Both the position numbers and the translations under genes were made by a program. Below the pieces are notes generated by a model. The model was not told where the DNA came from, made no database searches, and was given only the letters and a program-made list of their open reading frames with translations. Shown here piece after piece: positions 1 to 8,036 of a stretch of 37,346 bases of DNA (position 1 is the first letter of the stretch; each line of letters begins with the position of its first letter). The DNA is from CAYRGQ01 sp964444885 (GTDB taxonomy: Bacteria > Bacteroidota > Bacteroidia > Sphingobacteriales > Sphingobacteriaceae), in contig CAYUIZ010000018.1 in assembly GCA_964444885.1 (NCBI GenBank), positions 1 through 37,346 on the forward strand, in the 5' to 3' direction.

Positions 1-62
1 ATTATCAGCCTGTTTTCAAAGCATAAATATATGAAATTATGTGATGACCTCTAAAGTTCGTT

Positions 63-344
63 ATGAAACATACAATCTCTGTTATTGCCTATTTATCAGT
101 CGTGCTCAACGTTGTATTCTTTGGGTGGGGGTTCTATTTGTCAGCACGCTATGAGTCGCACGAGGAGTTGGTCGAGAAATTTGAATCGGCTTTACCCTTG
201 CCCCAGCCATTTACATCTTTGCTACTGTTCTTACTGACCATATTCGCGCTCATCGTGCTGGCCCGCAAGCCAACGGTATTTCCCAAAATACTGACGGGTG
301 TCCAAGTGTTATTTATCTTCATGTATATCTGGGGGTATTTATAG
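63..344 (+). CDS. Small three-helix membrane protein of unknown function
   Basis: This encodes 93 residues that I do not recognise as a named family. The sequence shows three hydrophobic stretches, at about residues 4-27, 50-67 and 76-93, separated by a short charged loop containing a run of Glu and Lys residues (about 30-42), so it is probably an inner-membrane protein. It has a good ATG start and a full stop. It converges on rny and shares the hairpin at 346-374 with it. Little sequence lies upstream inside the window, so its promoter and any operon partners cannot be judged. The open frame and the consistent hydrophobic pattern support a real gene, but no function can be assigned. Confidence 0.6.
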   Translation: MKHTISVIAYLSVVLNVVFFGWGFYLSARYESHEELVEKFESALPLPQPFTSLLLFLLTIFALIVLARKPTVFPKILTGVQVLFIFMYIWGYL

Positions 345-345
345 C

Positions 346-374
346 AAAAAAACGCCGGACCTAGCGGCCGGCGT
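346..374 (-). terminator. Rho-independent terminator downstream of rny
   Basis: The arms ACGCCGG (352-358) and CCGGCGT (368-374) are perfect complements around a nine-base loop. Read on the minus strand, the stem is followed at once by seven T residues (346-352 complement, one of them shared with the stem). This is a classical intrinsic terminator for the rny transcript. On the plus strand the stem is followed only by CATTTT, so it may stop the small membrane-protein gene less efficiently. Confidence 0.85.
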
Positions 375-407
375 CATTTTCCACAATCGTTAGCGGGGTT
401 TGGCGTC

Positions 408-1961
408 CTACTTCGCAAATGCCACCGAACGCGTCTCGCGGATGACCGTCACCTTGATCTGCCCCGGATAGGTCATTTCGGTCTGTATCCGCGTGGATAT
501 ATCCGCTGCCAGCAATTCGGCCTGAGCATCGGAAACACGCTCGCTTTCGACCACCACGCGCAGTTCGCGTCCGGCCTGTATGGCAAAGGTTTTTTCTACT
601 CCCGGATATGATAGCGCCAACTCTTCGAGCTCTTTCAACCGCTTGATGTAGTTCTCCACTACCTCGCGGCGGGCACCGGGCCGGGCACCGGAAATGGCGT
701 CGCACGCCTGTACTACCGGAGATATCAACGCCGTCATTTCGATTTCGTCGTGGTGGGCACCGATGGCGTTGCACACGTCGGGGTGTTCCTTGTATTTTTC
801 GGCCAATTGCATACCAAGCAGGGCGTGTGGCACTTCCGGATTGTCATCAGGCACCTTCCCAATGTCGTGCAACAATCCAGCGCGTTTGGCATGCTTGACA
901 TTCAGCCCCAGTTCCGCGGCCATCGTCGCCGCAAAGTTGGCCACCTCGCGCGAGTGCTGCAACAGGTTTTGCCCGTATGAAGACCGATAGCGCATGCGTC
1001 CGACCATCCGAATCAGCTCGGGATGCAGCCCGTGAATGCCCAGGTCAATGACCGTGCGCTCACCGATTTCGACAATTTCGTCATCGATCTGTTTTTTGGT
1101 TTTTGCGACAACCTCCTCGATGCGTGCCGGATGTATACGCCCGTCCGTCACCAAGCGGTGCAAGGCCAAGCGCGCGATCTCGCGGCGCACGGGATCGAAT
1201 CCGGACAGGATAATCGCTTCCGGGGTATCATCCACGATGATCTCCACGCCTGTAGCGGCTTCCATAGCACGGATATTCCGCCCTTCCCGACCGATGATAC
1301 GTCCTTTTATTTCGTCGTTTTCGATATTAAAAATAGAGACCGTGTTTTCGATTGCGCTTTCCGTTGCCGTACGTTGAATGGTTTGAATGACGACTTTTTT
1401 CGCCTCCTTCGTAGCCGTCAGCTTGGCTTCGTCCACGATATCTTTGATTTGCATTACCGCCTGCGAGCGCGCTTCGTCTTTCAGGTTTTCGACCAACTGG
1501 TTTCGTGCGTCCTCGGCAGACAAACCGGCAATGGTTTCCAATTGCTTGATGTGCTGGGCTTTGAGCTGGTCGACCTCCAGTTGCTTCTTCTCATTGATCT
1601 CAGTCAGCCGCTCCAGGTTCTTGCGCTCACTCTCCAGGGACTGCTTTTCGCGGTTTAGGCTATCCAGCTTTTGGTTCAGCGATTGTTCCTTTTGCCGGAT
1701 ACCGTTCTCGCGTTGGTTGAGCGTATTGTTGCGCTGGTTGGTTTCTTTTTCGTGATCAGCTTTCAGCTGCAGAAATTTTTCTTTAGCTTCCAGTTGCCGT
1801 TGCTTTTTTAAGTGTTCCCCCGCCTGTTCGGCTTCTTTCAGGATTTTCTTTGCTTTGTTTTGAGCGGCTACTTCTTGTTGCTTGAATAGGAAGCGTAGCG
1901 CGAAACGGCCGATTGCAATGCCGACCAAAAGCGCGACTATGATATAGATTATTGTATCCAT
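408..1961 (-). CDS. rny: Ribonuclease Y, membrane-anchored endoribonuclease
   Basis: RNase Y is an endoribonuclease that starts mRNA decay from the inner face of the membrane. The 517-residue product has the full family layout: an N-terminal membrane helix (about 4-25), a long Gln/Lys/Glu-rich coiled coil (about 30-190), a KH RNA-binding domain with a GRIIGREGRN motif near residue 219, and an HD metal-dependent hydrolase domain whose His-Asp pair is H365-D366 in LLHDIGK. Length matches the usual 510-525 residues. It is the last gene of the pheT, coiled-coil, zapA, 6S RNA, rny block and ends in a strong terminator. The 6S gene with its T-run lies between it and zapA, so rny may depend on readthrough or on a promoter near 1962-2030 that I could not identify. 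Confidence 0.96.
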   Translation of the reverse strand: MDTIIYIIVALLVGIAIGRFALRFLFKQQEVAAQNKAKKILKEAEQAGEHLKKQRQLEAKEKFLQLKADHEKETNQRNNTLNQRENGIRQKEQSLNQKLDSLNREKQSLESERKNLERLTEINEKKQLEVDQLKAQHIKQLETIAGLSAEDARNQLVENLKDEARSQAVMQIKDIVDEAKLTATKEAKKVVIQTIQRTATESAIENTVSIFNIENDEIKGRIIGREGRNIRAMEAATGVEIIVDDTPEAIILSGFDPVRREIARLALHRLVTDGRIHPARIEEVVAKTKKQIDDEIVEIGERTVIDLGIHGLHPELIRMVGRMRYRSSYGQNLLQHSREVANFAATMAAELGLNVKHAKRAGLLHDIGKVPDDNPEVPHALLGMQLAEKYKEHPDVCNAIGAHHDEIEMTALISPVVQACDAISGARPGARREVVENYIKRLKELEELALSYPGVEKTFAIQAGRELRVVVESERVSDAQAELLAADISTRIQTEMTYPGQIKVTVIRETRSVAFAK

Positions 1962-2029
1962 GTAGTTATCTTAAAGTTAGTATATGTGCATATTTCATTT
2001 GTTTTCCCTGTTATACGTGCTTTTTGGGC

Positions 2030-2201
2030 AAAAAAAAACCGCAATTAAACTGTTAGGTCTCATGTATCATAAACTTCCTTACACATGGTTGGCGCGTAGA
2101 TCATGGCTAGATGGCTTTACGCAAAATTGCCTACATCTTGTTTACGCCTGTATATTGAAGCGTTAAGTTTAAAATAGTGAAACCCAAATTTAACTGCGGT
2201 T
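2030..2201 (-). ncRNA. ssrS: 6S RNA (Bacteroidota type)
   Basis: 6S RNA is a rod-shaped regulator that binds housekeeping RNA polymerase. The 272-base gap between zapA and rny has no good reading frame but folds on the minus strand into one long rod. The ends 2037-2049 and 2189-2201 pair over 13 bases with one G-U. A second stem joins 2053-2062 to 2178-2187 (10 pairs including wobbles), and a third joins 2070-2076 to 2165-2171 (7 pairs). An asymmetric internal bubble follows, then further short stems to an apical loop. The 3' end runs directly into nine T residues (minus strand), giving a self-contained terminator. The rod, the bubble, the length of about 170 and the zapA-rny setting all fit 6S RNA. 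Exact ends are inferred. Confidence 0.8.
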
Positions 2202-2233
2202 AAACCTTGGATAAAGCTCTTATAAAGAACGTT

Positions 2234-2524
2234 TTATTTCTCAAAGAATCCAGTCAACATCCCGTCCAGCTCATGCACCTGCTTCGCTATGCCCACTGCA
2301 TCGCCTTCCGATGCCTTCTCTGCTTTAATCATTCCTGTGGCGTAGTGCAGCACGCACATTGATAATAAATCTTGCTTATCTTTTACTGCGTAGTTTTCCT
2401 GAAACTCCTTAATTCTGTCGTTTATTAGTTTTGCTGCCTGTCGGATCGTCTCTTCCTCTTCCATCTCTACCCGCAAGGGGTATATCCGATCGGCAATGTT
2501 TATTTTAATGGAAATTTCTCCCAT
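2234..2524 (-). CDS. zapA: Cell division protein ZapA
   Basis: ZapA binds FtsZ and bundles its filaments at the division ring. The 96-residue product matches the family in length and layout: a short N-terminal beta-rich part with the typical INIADRIYPLRV segment, then a helix with AAKLINDRIKEF and a longer helix that forms the dimer and tetramer coiled coil. It sits 31 bases downstream of a small coiled-coil gene and upstream of the 6S RNA gene. Association of zapA with a 6S gene is also known in proteobacteria. The start gives a normal N-terminus (MGEISIKIN), so I keep it. Confidence 0.9.
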   Translation of the reverse strand: MGEISIKINIADRIYPLRVEMEEEETIRQAAKLINDRIKEFQENYAVKDKQDLLSMCVLHYATGMIKAEKASEGDAVGIAKQVHELDGMLTGFFEK

Positions 2525-2555
2525 GTTGAGCTAAATTCACTATGTATCACTTAGG

Positions 2556-2864
2556 CTACTTGAGCAGTTCAATACATTTATCTATTTCTCGCACAAAATC
2601 GTTAATTTTTTGCTTTGTGTCAAGTATTTTTTCATTTATTACATCGTCCGCCAGTTCTTTTTCTTCCAGCGTGCGCGCCACGGTCAGGGCCTTCACGCGT
2701 TCTTCCAATTGCTTGGACTGGGCTTTGCTCGTATCCAACGCTACCTGCAAGGACTGCAACTCCAGCTTGAGCAGGTCGTTATCCTGCTGCAACGTTTCGC
2801 ACAAGGCCAATAGCTTCCGCGTATTGGACACAACATTAGACAACTGAGCCGAAACGGACGACAT
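2556..2864 (-). CDS. Small coiled-coil protein between pheT and zapA
   Basis: This 102-residue protein is almost entirely predicted helix with heptad-like Leu spacing (about residues 15-75) and a charged C-terminal helix. It has no signal peptide, Cys or catalytic motif. It lies 26 bases after pheT and 31 bases before zapA on the same strand, so it is probably co-transcribed with both. Its size and position next to zapA make a role as a division-ring accessory protein, analogous to ZapB, reasonable, but that is inference from context; the sequence alone shows only a coiled coil. A structural role with the neighbouring tRNA synthetase is less likely. Confidence 0.8.
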   Translation of the reverse strand: MSSVSAQLSNVVSNTRKLLALCETLQQDNDLLKLELQSLQVALDTSKAQSKQLEERVKALTVARTLEEKELADDVINEKILDTKQKINDFVREIDKCIELLK

Positions 2865-2890
2865 GGATATTGCGTGTTGTTATGAACTGG

Positions 2891-5296
2891 CTATTTGCGG
2901 ACCTCCGCGCCTATCTCTTTTCCAAAGTTATGAATTAATCTTTGAATGACCGCATCAATTTGCTTGTCATTAAGCGTTTTCTCATCATCCTGCAACACAA
3001 AACCCAACGCATACGATTTCTTGCCCGACGGAATCCGGTCTCCCTTGTACACGTCAAACACGTTGATCGACTTGAGCAATTTGCGTTCGCTTTTTTCAGC
3101 AATGGATCGCAAGGTTTCAAAATTGACCGATTCGTCGACTAACAACGCCAAATCGCGCCTAACTGCCGGAAATTTAGCTACTTCCTGGTAGCGGATCGTG
3201 TTTTTTCGGATGGCTTTCAACAAGGTATCCCATTCCAAAACGGCAAAAAACACCTCGCCGTCTGCATCCGCCTTGCGCAAGGCGGCCGATGACACGGCAC
3301 CAAAGGTCGCCAGCAAGCGCCCATCCCCCATTACGTAGCGTAGACCGTAGTCGAAATGAGGATTATCATCGACATCAGCCAACTGCCATCCACTGATTTT
3401 CAAGCGCTTCAACACCGCATCCACGGCACCTTTCAGCTCAAAAAACGTGACTTTCTGGCCAACCTGCTGCCAATGCGCCGGACGTGACTTGCCGGTCATG
3501 CCGATAGCCAATTGCTGCCGCTCGCGAAAGCCGTCATCAGCCGTTTGGTACACTTGTCCAAATTCAAACAGCTTGAGGTCGGCATGCTTGCGCTTTTGGT
3601 TATACTCGATCGCCTCCAGTACGGAGTATAGCAGGTTCTGACGCATGCTGTCCAAATCCGAACTCAAGGGATTGAGAATGCGTACGGCCGTATTTTGGTC
3701 GTCAGCATACGCCAGCTTGGTCAGGGAATTGGAAAGAATCTCGCGGTAGCCATTACCGACCAGCAGGTCAGCGATTTGGTTCTGCACCACTTCCCGATCA
3801 GGTTTTGCCGACGTCGACGTAGAAGCTTTTACTTGGCTGGGAATGGGGATGTTGTTGTAGCCGTAGATCCGCAGCACTTCCTCCGTAATATCGGCTTCAC
3901 GGGTTACATCCACCTTGAACGGCGGAACCGACACCTGCATCACTACCCCATCGTCGTCCAGCACCTGAATGCCCAACGCTTCGATGATTGCGCGGATCTC
4001 GACAGCCGGGATATCCGCGCCGATCAGCCGCTGCACGTTTTGGTAACGCACACTGAACACAAACGGCGGTACGGGCGACGGATAAAAATCTGCCGCCGGC
4101 GATACGATTTGTCCGCCTGCAATCTCCGTGATCAGCAGCGCGGCGCGCTTCAACGCTAATTCGGTAATATTAGGGTCGACACCACGCTCAAAACGGAACG
4201 ATGCGTCGGTCTTCAGCGCATGGCGCTTTGATGTCTTCCGAACGGAAACGGGATTAAAATACGCGCTCTCCAGAAAAACGTCGGTGGTCGCGTGCGTCAC
4301 ACCCGCGTGCTCCCCGCCGAATACGCCGGCGATACACATGGGCTTTTCAGCGTCGCAGATCAGCAGGTCTTCCTCGTGTAGTTTGCGCTCCACACCGTCC
4401 AAGGTTACGAAAGCTTCACCCGCCTTAGCGCGGCGGACCACAACGCGGCCCCCAGCGATACGCTCCGCATCAAACGCGTGAAGGGGCTGCCCCAATTCGT
4501 GCAACACGTAATTGGTGATATCCACCACATTATTAATCGGGCGTACACCGATGGCTTGCAGGCGCTTCCGCAACCAATCGGGCGACTCGGCAACCCGCAC
4601 ACCTCGCACTACCGTAGAACCGTAGCGCGGGCAACTGTCGGGAGCCTCTACCGTCACCGGAATGGTAATTTCATTGCCTTGGCTGGCGAAAGCGGAAACG
4701 TCCGGCAGTATATAGTTTCCCCGAAAATAGGCCGCAACATCCCGCGCCACGCCCAAATGCGACGCGGCGTCTGCCCGGTTTGGCGTCAGCCCGATTTCAT
4801 AAACATAGTCGTCTTCGACGCCGAAATAGGATTTCGCATCCTGACCCACGGGTGCATCATCCGGTAACACCATGATGCCTGCATGCGACTGCCCGAGCCC
4901 GATTTCATCCTCCGCACAGATCATGCCTTCGGACACTTCGCCCCGAATTTTGGACTTATTGATCTTAAACGGCTCTCCCGCTAAGGGATGAACCGTCGTG
5001 CCGACCGTCGCCACCACCACTTTCTGGCCGTTGGCGACATTGGGTGCACCGCAAACGATATGCAGGTGTTCCGCACGGCCGACGTCAACAGTCGTGACAC
5101 GAAGCCGGTCGGCATTAGGATGTTGCTGGCAGGTTTTTACCTGGCCAATAACAAGCCCTTCCAGCCCCCCGGGAATGGATTGCACGGTTTCTAGCGACTC
5201 GACTTCCAAGCCAATGTCCGTCAGAATCAACGATAATTCCTCGGGAGATTTATCAAACTGCACAAAGTCTTTCAGCCAATTATATGATATTGTCAT
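2891..5296 (-). CDS. pheT: Phenylalanine--tRNA ligase beta subunit
   Basis: PheT forms an alpha2-beta2 enzyme with PheS and charges tRNA-Phe in the cytoplasm. The 801-residue product starts MTISYNWLKDF, the usual N-terminus, and contains the tRNA-binding OB-fold (about 40-150), the B3/B4 editing region with a conserved stretch near VVDITNYVLHELGQPLHAFD, the B5 domain (about 400-475), the catalytic-core-like part and the C-terminal ferredoxin-fold anticodon-binding domain (about 705-801). An in-frame ATG at 5323 would add nine residues, but it falls inside the predicted -7 promoter element (5321-5328), so I choose 5296. pheS is not in the window, so the two subunits are encoded apart. It heads the block leading to zapA. 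Confidence 0.96.
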   Translation of the reverse strand: MTISYNWLKDFVQFDKSPEELSLILTDIGLEVESLETVQSIPGGLEGLVIGQVKTCQQHPNADRLRVTTVDVGRAEHLHIVCGAPNVANGQKVVVATVGTTVHPLAGEPFKINKSKIRGEVSEGMICAEDEIGLGQSHAGIMVLPDDAPVGQDAKSYFGVEDDYVYEIGLTPNRADAASHLGVARDVAAYFRGNYILPDVSAFASQGNEITIPVTVEAPDSCPRYGSTVVRGVRVAESPDWLRKRLQAIGVRPINNVVDITNYVLHELGQPLHAFDAERIAGGRVVVRRAKAGEAFVTLDGVERKLHEEDLLICDAEKPMCIAGVFGGEHAGVTHATTDVFLESAYFNPVSVRKTSKRHALKTDASFRFERGVDPNITELALKRAALLITEIAGGQIVSPAADFYPSPVPPFVFSVRYQNVQRLIGADIPAVEIRAIIEALGIQVLDDDGVVMQVSVPPFKVDVTREADITEEVLRIYGYNNIPIPSQVKASTSTSAKPDREVVQNQIADLLVGNGYREILSNSLTKLAYADDQNTAVRILNPLSSDLDSMRQNLLYSVLEAIEYNQKRKHADLKLFEFGQVYQTADDGFRERQQLAIGMTGKSRPAHWQQVGQKVTFFELKGAVDAVLKRLKISGWQLADVDDNPHFDYGLRYVMGDGRLLATFGAVSSAALRKADADGEVFFAVLEWDTLLKAIRKNTIRYQEVAKFPAVRRDLALLVDESVNFETLRSIAEKSERKLLKSINVFDVYKGDRIPSGKKSYALGFVLQDDEKTLNDKQIDAVIQRLIHNFGKEIGAEVRK

Positions 5297-5320
5297 TGCG
5301 GTTTCGTTCCAGATTTTGTG

Positions 5321-5351
5321 CAAACTTAGATAAACTTGGCTTCAAATCCAA
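5321..5351 (-). promoter_or_regulatory. Bacteroidota-type promoter of the pheT block
   Basis: On the minus strand TTG (5349-5351) is separated by 20 bases from TAAGTTTG (5321-5328), matching the phylum's TTTG/TTG-N19..21-TAnnTTTG pattern. Transcription would begin near 5314, leaving a leader of about 18 bases before the ATG at 5296. The element excludes the longer upstream start of pheT. Confidence 0.65.
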
Positions 5352-5408
5352 CGGAAAACACCGATGAAACGACGCCTTTTGCGTGGCTTTGGCTGCTTGA
5401 CGAGCCCT

Positions 5409-6116
5409 TTATTCATCCAGCAATCCCTCGTCGCGGAAACTGAAATAACCCGTATCGGTGAATATCACATGGTCGTGGATCGCGATATCAAAGAGTTTGG
5501 CTGCTGCCATTAGTTTCGAGGTGAGCCTCCGGTCGGCATGGCTCGCTGCACGTGTGCCTGAGGGGTGGTTGTGTGTCAGGATTACCGATGCCGCGTGGCT
5601 TTCCAAGGCGAGCTTCACGATCGTTTTAATGTCGACAGGCGTAAAATCATTACCCCCCTGACCGATCAGGTGCTTGCTGATCAGCTTGCAACCGGAGTTG
5701 AGGTAAAGTACCCAGAATTCTTCGTGCCGCAGATCCTTGTAAACGTGCTGAAGCACCTCATACACGCGTTTGCTGCTGTTGAGCAGCGCGGGGTTCTCCG
5801 GCTCCTGCTCTTTTCGCCGTCGCCCCAGTTCCAGCGCTGCCACCACGCTGATCGCCTTGGCCTCACCGATGCCTTTGTATTGGCATAGTTCCATCACGGT
5901 GCGCTGTGAAAGTTTATTGAGATCATTTCCGACGTCGTAGAGGATACGCCGGCAAAGCTCCACGGCCGACTCGTCCCGGGAGCCGCTTCCAATCAGGATG
6001 GCCAGCAACTCGGCGTCCGATAACGCGCGCCGGCCACGCTCGAGCAGTTTCTCGCGGGGGCGGTCAGACTCAGCCCACTCCTTGATCGATATCTTCGGGG
6101 TGTACGGTTTTGACAT
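5409..6116 (-). CDS. radC: RadC family protein with JAB/MPN domain
   Basis: RadC proteins carry a helix-hairpin-helix region and a JAB1/MPN-type metalloprotease-like domain. A DNA repair role was originally proposed but is disputed, and the true substrate is unknown. The 235-residue product has an N-terminal UPF0758-like part (SDAELLAILIGSG), an HhH segment near ELCQYKGIGEAKA, and the JAMM motif HNHPSG...S-x2-D with all metal ligands present. The open frame extends 37 codons further upstream, but that extension reads through a -7 promoter element (6137-6144) and is poor in family similarity, so I choose the ATG at 6116 (MSKPYTPKISIKEW). It is separate from the pheT block, which starts downstream of its stop. 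Confidence 0.93.
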   Translation of the reverse strand: MSKPYTPKISIKEWAESDRPREKLLERGRRALSDAELLAILIGSGSRDESAVELCRRILYDVGNDLNKLSQRTVMELCQYKGIGEAKAISVVAALELGRRRKEQEPENPALLNSSKRVYEVLQHVYKDLRHEEFWVLYLNSGCKLISKHLIGQGGNDFTPVDIKTIVKLALESHAASVILTHNHPSGTRAASHADRRLTSKLMAAAKLFDIAIHDHVIFTDTGYFSFRDEGLLDE

Positions 6117-6136
6117 AGCACACGGGTTAGTAGCAT

Positions 6137-6144
6137 CAAATATA
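6137..6144 (-). promoter_or_regulatory. -7 element of the radC promoter
   Basis: TATATTTG on the minus strand is a full match to TAnnTTTG. A TGTG 18 bases further upstream is a poor -33 element. Transcription would start near 6130, about 14 bases before the ATG at 6116. Confidence 0.5.
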
Positions 6145-6303
6145 ATGAAAAACACCGGATTACACACGGTTGATGGGTACGGATAACCGCCTCTACCACG
6201 GTGTGCCGTTACCGTCCAGGACTGCATGCGCCCGTGCTATTGCTCGCGATGACGATCTTTTTTTAAATTAGATGCGTTTGCCCTGACCCCGCCCAACTCG
6301 TCC

Positions 6304-6334
6304 TTTGTAATTCCTCTCGGAAAACCTATCTTTG
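6304..6334 (+). promoter_or_regulatory. Bacteroidota-type promoter of the cyclophilin/DUF5606 pair
   Basis: TTTG (6304-6307), a 19-base spacer and TATCTTTG (6327-6334) make an exact fit to the phylum consensus. The start of transcription would be near 6341, giving a leader of about 24 bases before the ATG at 6365. A TTG start at 6332 would lie inside the -7 element and is rejected. Confidence 0.75.
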
Positions 6335-6364
6335 TCCTCCATTTTTAATACAAATCGGAACATC

Positions 6365-6802
6365 ATGAGCAAAGCTATTATTAAGACGGAAAAGGGCGAT
6401 ATGACCGTCGAATTCTACGACGGAGACGCCCCGATAACCGTTGCGAACTTCTTGGGATTGGCAAAAGAGGGATTTTATAACGGTGTGGCGTTCCACCGGG
6501 TCATCCCTGACTTCGTCGTGCAAGGTGGCGATCCCACCGGTACGGGTGCAGGCGGTTCGGACAAAACTATCCCATGCGAACTGGACGGCGGCAATCAACA
6601 CCACGACCGGGGCGTGCTCTCCATGGCCCACCGTGGCCGCAATACCGGCAGTTCCCAGTTTTTCATCTGCCACAGCCGTACCAATACGGCCCACTTAGAC
6701 CGGAATCACACGTGTTTTGGCCGTGTGGTGGAAAACGTAGAGGTTGTTGACGATATCCGCCAAGGAGATAAAATCCTGGGGATCGAAATCATAGAAGAAT
6801 GA
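6365..6802 (+). CDS. Cyclophilin-type peptidyl-prolyl cis-trans isomerase
   Basis: This enzyme isomerises prolyl peptide bonds during protein folding. The 145-residue product is a single cyclophilin domain with the catalytic FHRVIPDFVVQGGDP segment (the Arg and Phe of the active site), the substrate-lining GRNTGSSQFFI segment and the C-terminal LDRNHTCFGRV segment. It has no signal peptide, so it acts in the cytoplasm. The usual Trp of cyclosporin-sensitive enzymes in the HLDxxH region is absent. A longer non-ATG start upstream would overlap the promoter, so the ATG beginning MSKAIIKTEKGD is chosen. Its stop overlaps the start of the DUF5606 gene by four bases (ATGA), which indicates translational coupling. 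Confidence 0.94.
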   Translation: MSKAIIKTEKGDMTVEFYDGDAPITVANFLGLAKEGFYNGVAFHRVIPDFVVQGGDPTGTGAGGSDKTIPCELDGGNQHHDRGVLSMAHRGRNTGSSQFFICHSRTNTAHLDRNHTCFGRVVENVEVVDDIRQGDKILGIEIIEE

Positions 6803-7233
6803 ATTTAAAAGGTCTAGTATCCGTCACCGGCAAGCCCGGTCTATACAAACTCATCGGTCAAAACAAATCCGGGTTCATCCTGGAAACCCTCGACGATAAC
6901 CGTGTAAAGTCCGTCGTCAACATGACGACCACCAAAATGGCCACCCTTGACGACATTACCATTTATGGCGATGACGATGAAATCAAGTTAACGGACGTAT
7001 TGACGCGCATCAAAGAAAGCGAAAACGCAGTTCCCGACCCCAAGTCAGACGGCGAGACATTGCGCACGTTCTTCCGTGAGGTAGCGCCAGGGCACGACGA
7101 ATTCCGCGTTTACTCATCGGATATCAAGAAAATCATTAGCTGGTACAACATTATCAAAGCGCTTCCGCTGTTTGACGAGGAGCCAGCCAGTGACGATACG
7201 CCTGCTGAAGATGACGCAACCACTAACGCGTAA
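6799..7233 (+). CDS. DUF5606 family protein
   Basis: The 144-residue product matches the DUF5606 family, which is widespread in Bacteroidota and has no established function. The N-terminal part (about 1-60) starts with the characteristic LKGLVSVTGKPGLYKLI stretch and is beta-rich; a second part (about 65-125) includes LRTFFREVAPGHDEFRVY and a helix with SWYNIIKALP; the tail is acidic. There is no signal peptide or membrane segment, so it is cytoplasmic. Its start overlaps the cyclophilin stop by four bases, so the two are co-translated. A strong two-part hairpin follows the stop at 7269-7310. Confidence 0.88.
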   Translation: MNLKGLVSVTGKPGLYKLIGQNKSGFILETLDDNRVKSVVNMTTTKMATLDDITIYGDDDEIKLTDVLTRIKESENAVPDPKSDGETLRTFFREVAPGHDEFRVYSSDIKKIISWYNIIKALPLFDEEPASDDTPAEDDATTNA

Positions 7234-7268
7234 GCGACAAACCTCGGCAACGAACTGATTTGCGAAAA

Positions 7269-7310
7269 GGGCCATCCCTTTGCCGTTTCATTGCGGCAAC
7301 AGGATGGCCC
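7269..7310. terminator. Bidirectional terminator hairpin
   Basis: The arms GGGCCATCC (7269-7277) and GGATGGCCC (7302-7310) are perfect complements, and an inner stem TGCCG/CGGCA (7281-7285/7294-7298) extends the structure. On the plus strand TCTTCTTT follows; on the minus strand TTTTCGC follows. It can end transcription of the cyclophilin/DUF5606 pair from one side and of the small minus-strand gene at 7321-7443 from the other. Confidence 0.8.
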
Positions 7311-7320
7311 TCTTCTTTGC

Positions 7321-7443
7321 CTATCCCAACCAGATAATCAGGCCTGCCAACACCAAGCCGATAACGGTCATGATCCAGAATACCCTGCTTTCCTTGTCCG
7401 TATCTGCTCCCTTATAATGGTAATCTCGCTTCGGAATCTTCAT
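7321..7443 (-). CDS. Possible 40-residue single-pass membrane protein
   Basis: From the ATG at 7443 the frame gives 40 residues: a basic, polar N-terminal half (MKIPKRDYHYKGADTDKES) and a clean hydrophobic helix (about residues 22-38) ending WLG. A longer frame from 7512 adds 23 polar residues that look unconstrained. The stop lies just before the hairpin at 7269-7310, which would act as its terminator. Small single-helix proteins of this layout are common in Bacteroidota but I cannot name a family. I found no convincing promoter upstream. It could still be a chance frame, so confidence is moderate. Confidence 0.5.
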   Translation of the reverse strand: MKIPKRDYHYKGADTDKESRVFWIMTVIGLVLAGLIIWLG

Positions 7444-7625
7444 AACTTTCGTGTCTTTTGTTTGGGTTTGCCCGCGCTCCCCTTCCCGCTGAAACCGTGT
7501 TTCTCCCGGCACTATATAGATGTCTAAAATAAGACAATTCCATAAAAAAAACTAATTTTGGCTGATATTTTGGGTCCTGTCGCCACGGCTGCAAATAGCC
7601 AAATCAGGAATAGCAACACCGCACT

Positions 7626-8036
7626 ATGGCAAAACGAATATATCAAACCTTCGCTTTCTTACTGATCATAGCGCTAGCTGTGTTTGCTTATGAAATGTTT
7701 ACCCGGTCGGGCGACGGGGAGCTATCAGGTGGATTTGAGCGCGTGGCCTACATCCGCAACGAGAATAACATGGGTGGCACCCTATCCTACTATGCCTACA
7801 CCGTCAGCGACACCACTCTTGCCGACTACGAAAGGCTGGCCATGCGCTTGCCACACAATAAACACTACGCGATAACAACGGTATTCTTTTTCAACCAACA
7901 GGACGCTGTGCCTACCGACCTGACGGTAGCACCCCCGCACTTTGACACGCTCCTGTACCGCCCGGTGGCTACCTACGTCATCCATCCTTCAGGCAACGGG
8001 GAGCTTTTCCGGGGATTGCCTCTGGCAGATCAATAG
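7626..8036 (+). CDS. Membrane-anchored protein of unknown function
   Basis: The 136-residue product has an N-terminal membrane anchor or uncleaved signal (about residues 7-24, FAFLLIIALAVFAYEMF) followed by a soluble domain outside the cytoplasm. The soluble part has an alternating beta/helix pattern (FERVAYIRN, TLADYERLAMRLPHNKHYAITTVFFFN) but no motif I recognise. The 3' end overlaps the end of the convergent TonB-dependent receptor gene by seven bases (8030-8036). It stands alone on its strand with no obvious partner. Confidence 0.7.
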   Translation: MAKRIYQTFAFLLIIALAVFAYEMFTRSGDGELSGGFERVAYIRNENNMGGTLSYYAYTVSDTTLADYERLAMRLPHNKHYAITTVFFFNQQDAVPTDLTVAPPHFDTLLYRPVATYVIHPSGNGELFRGLPLADQ

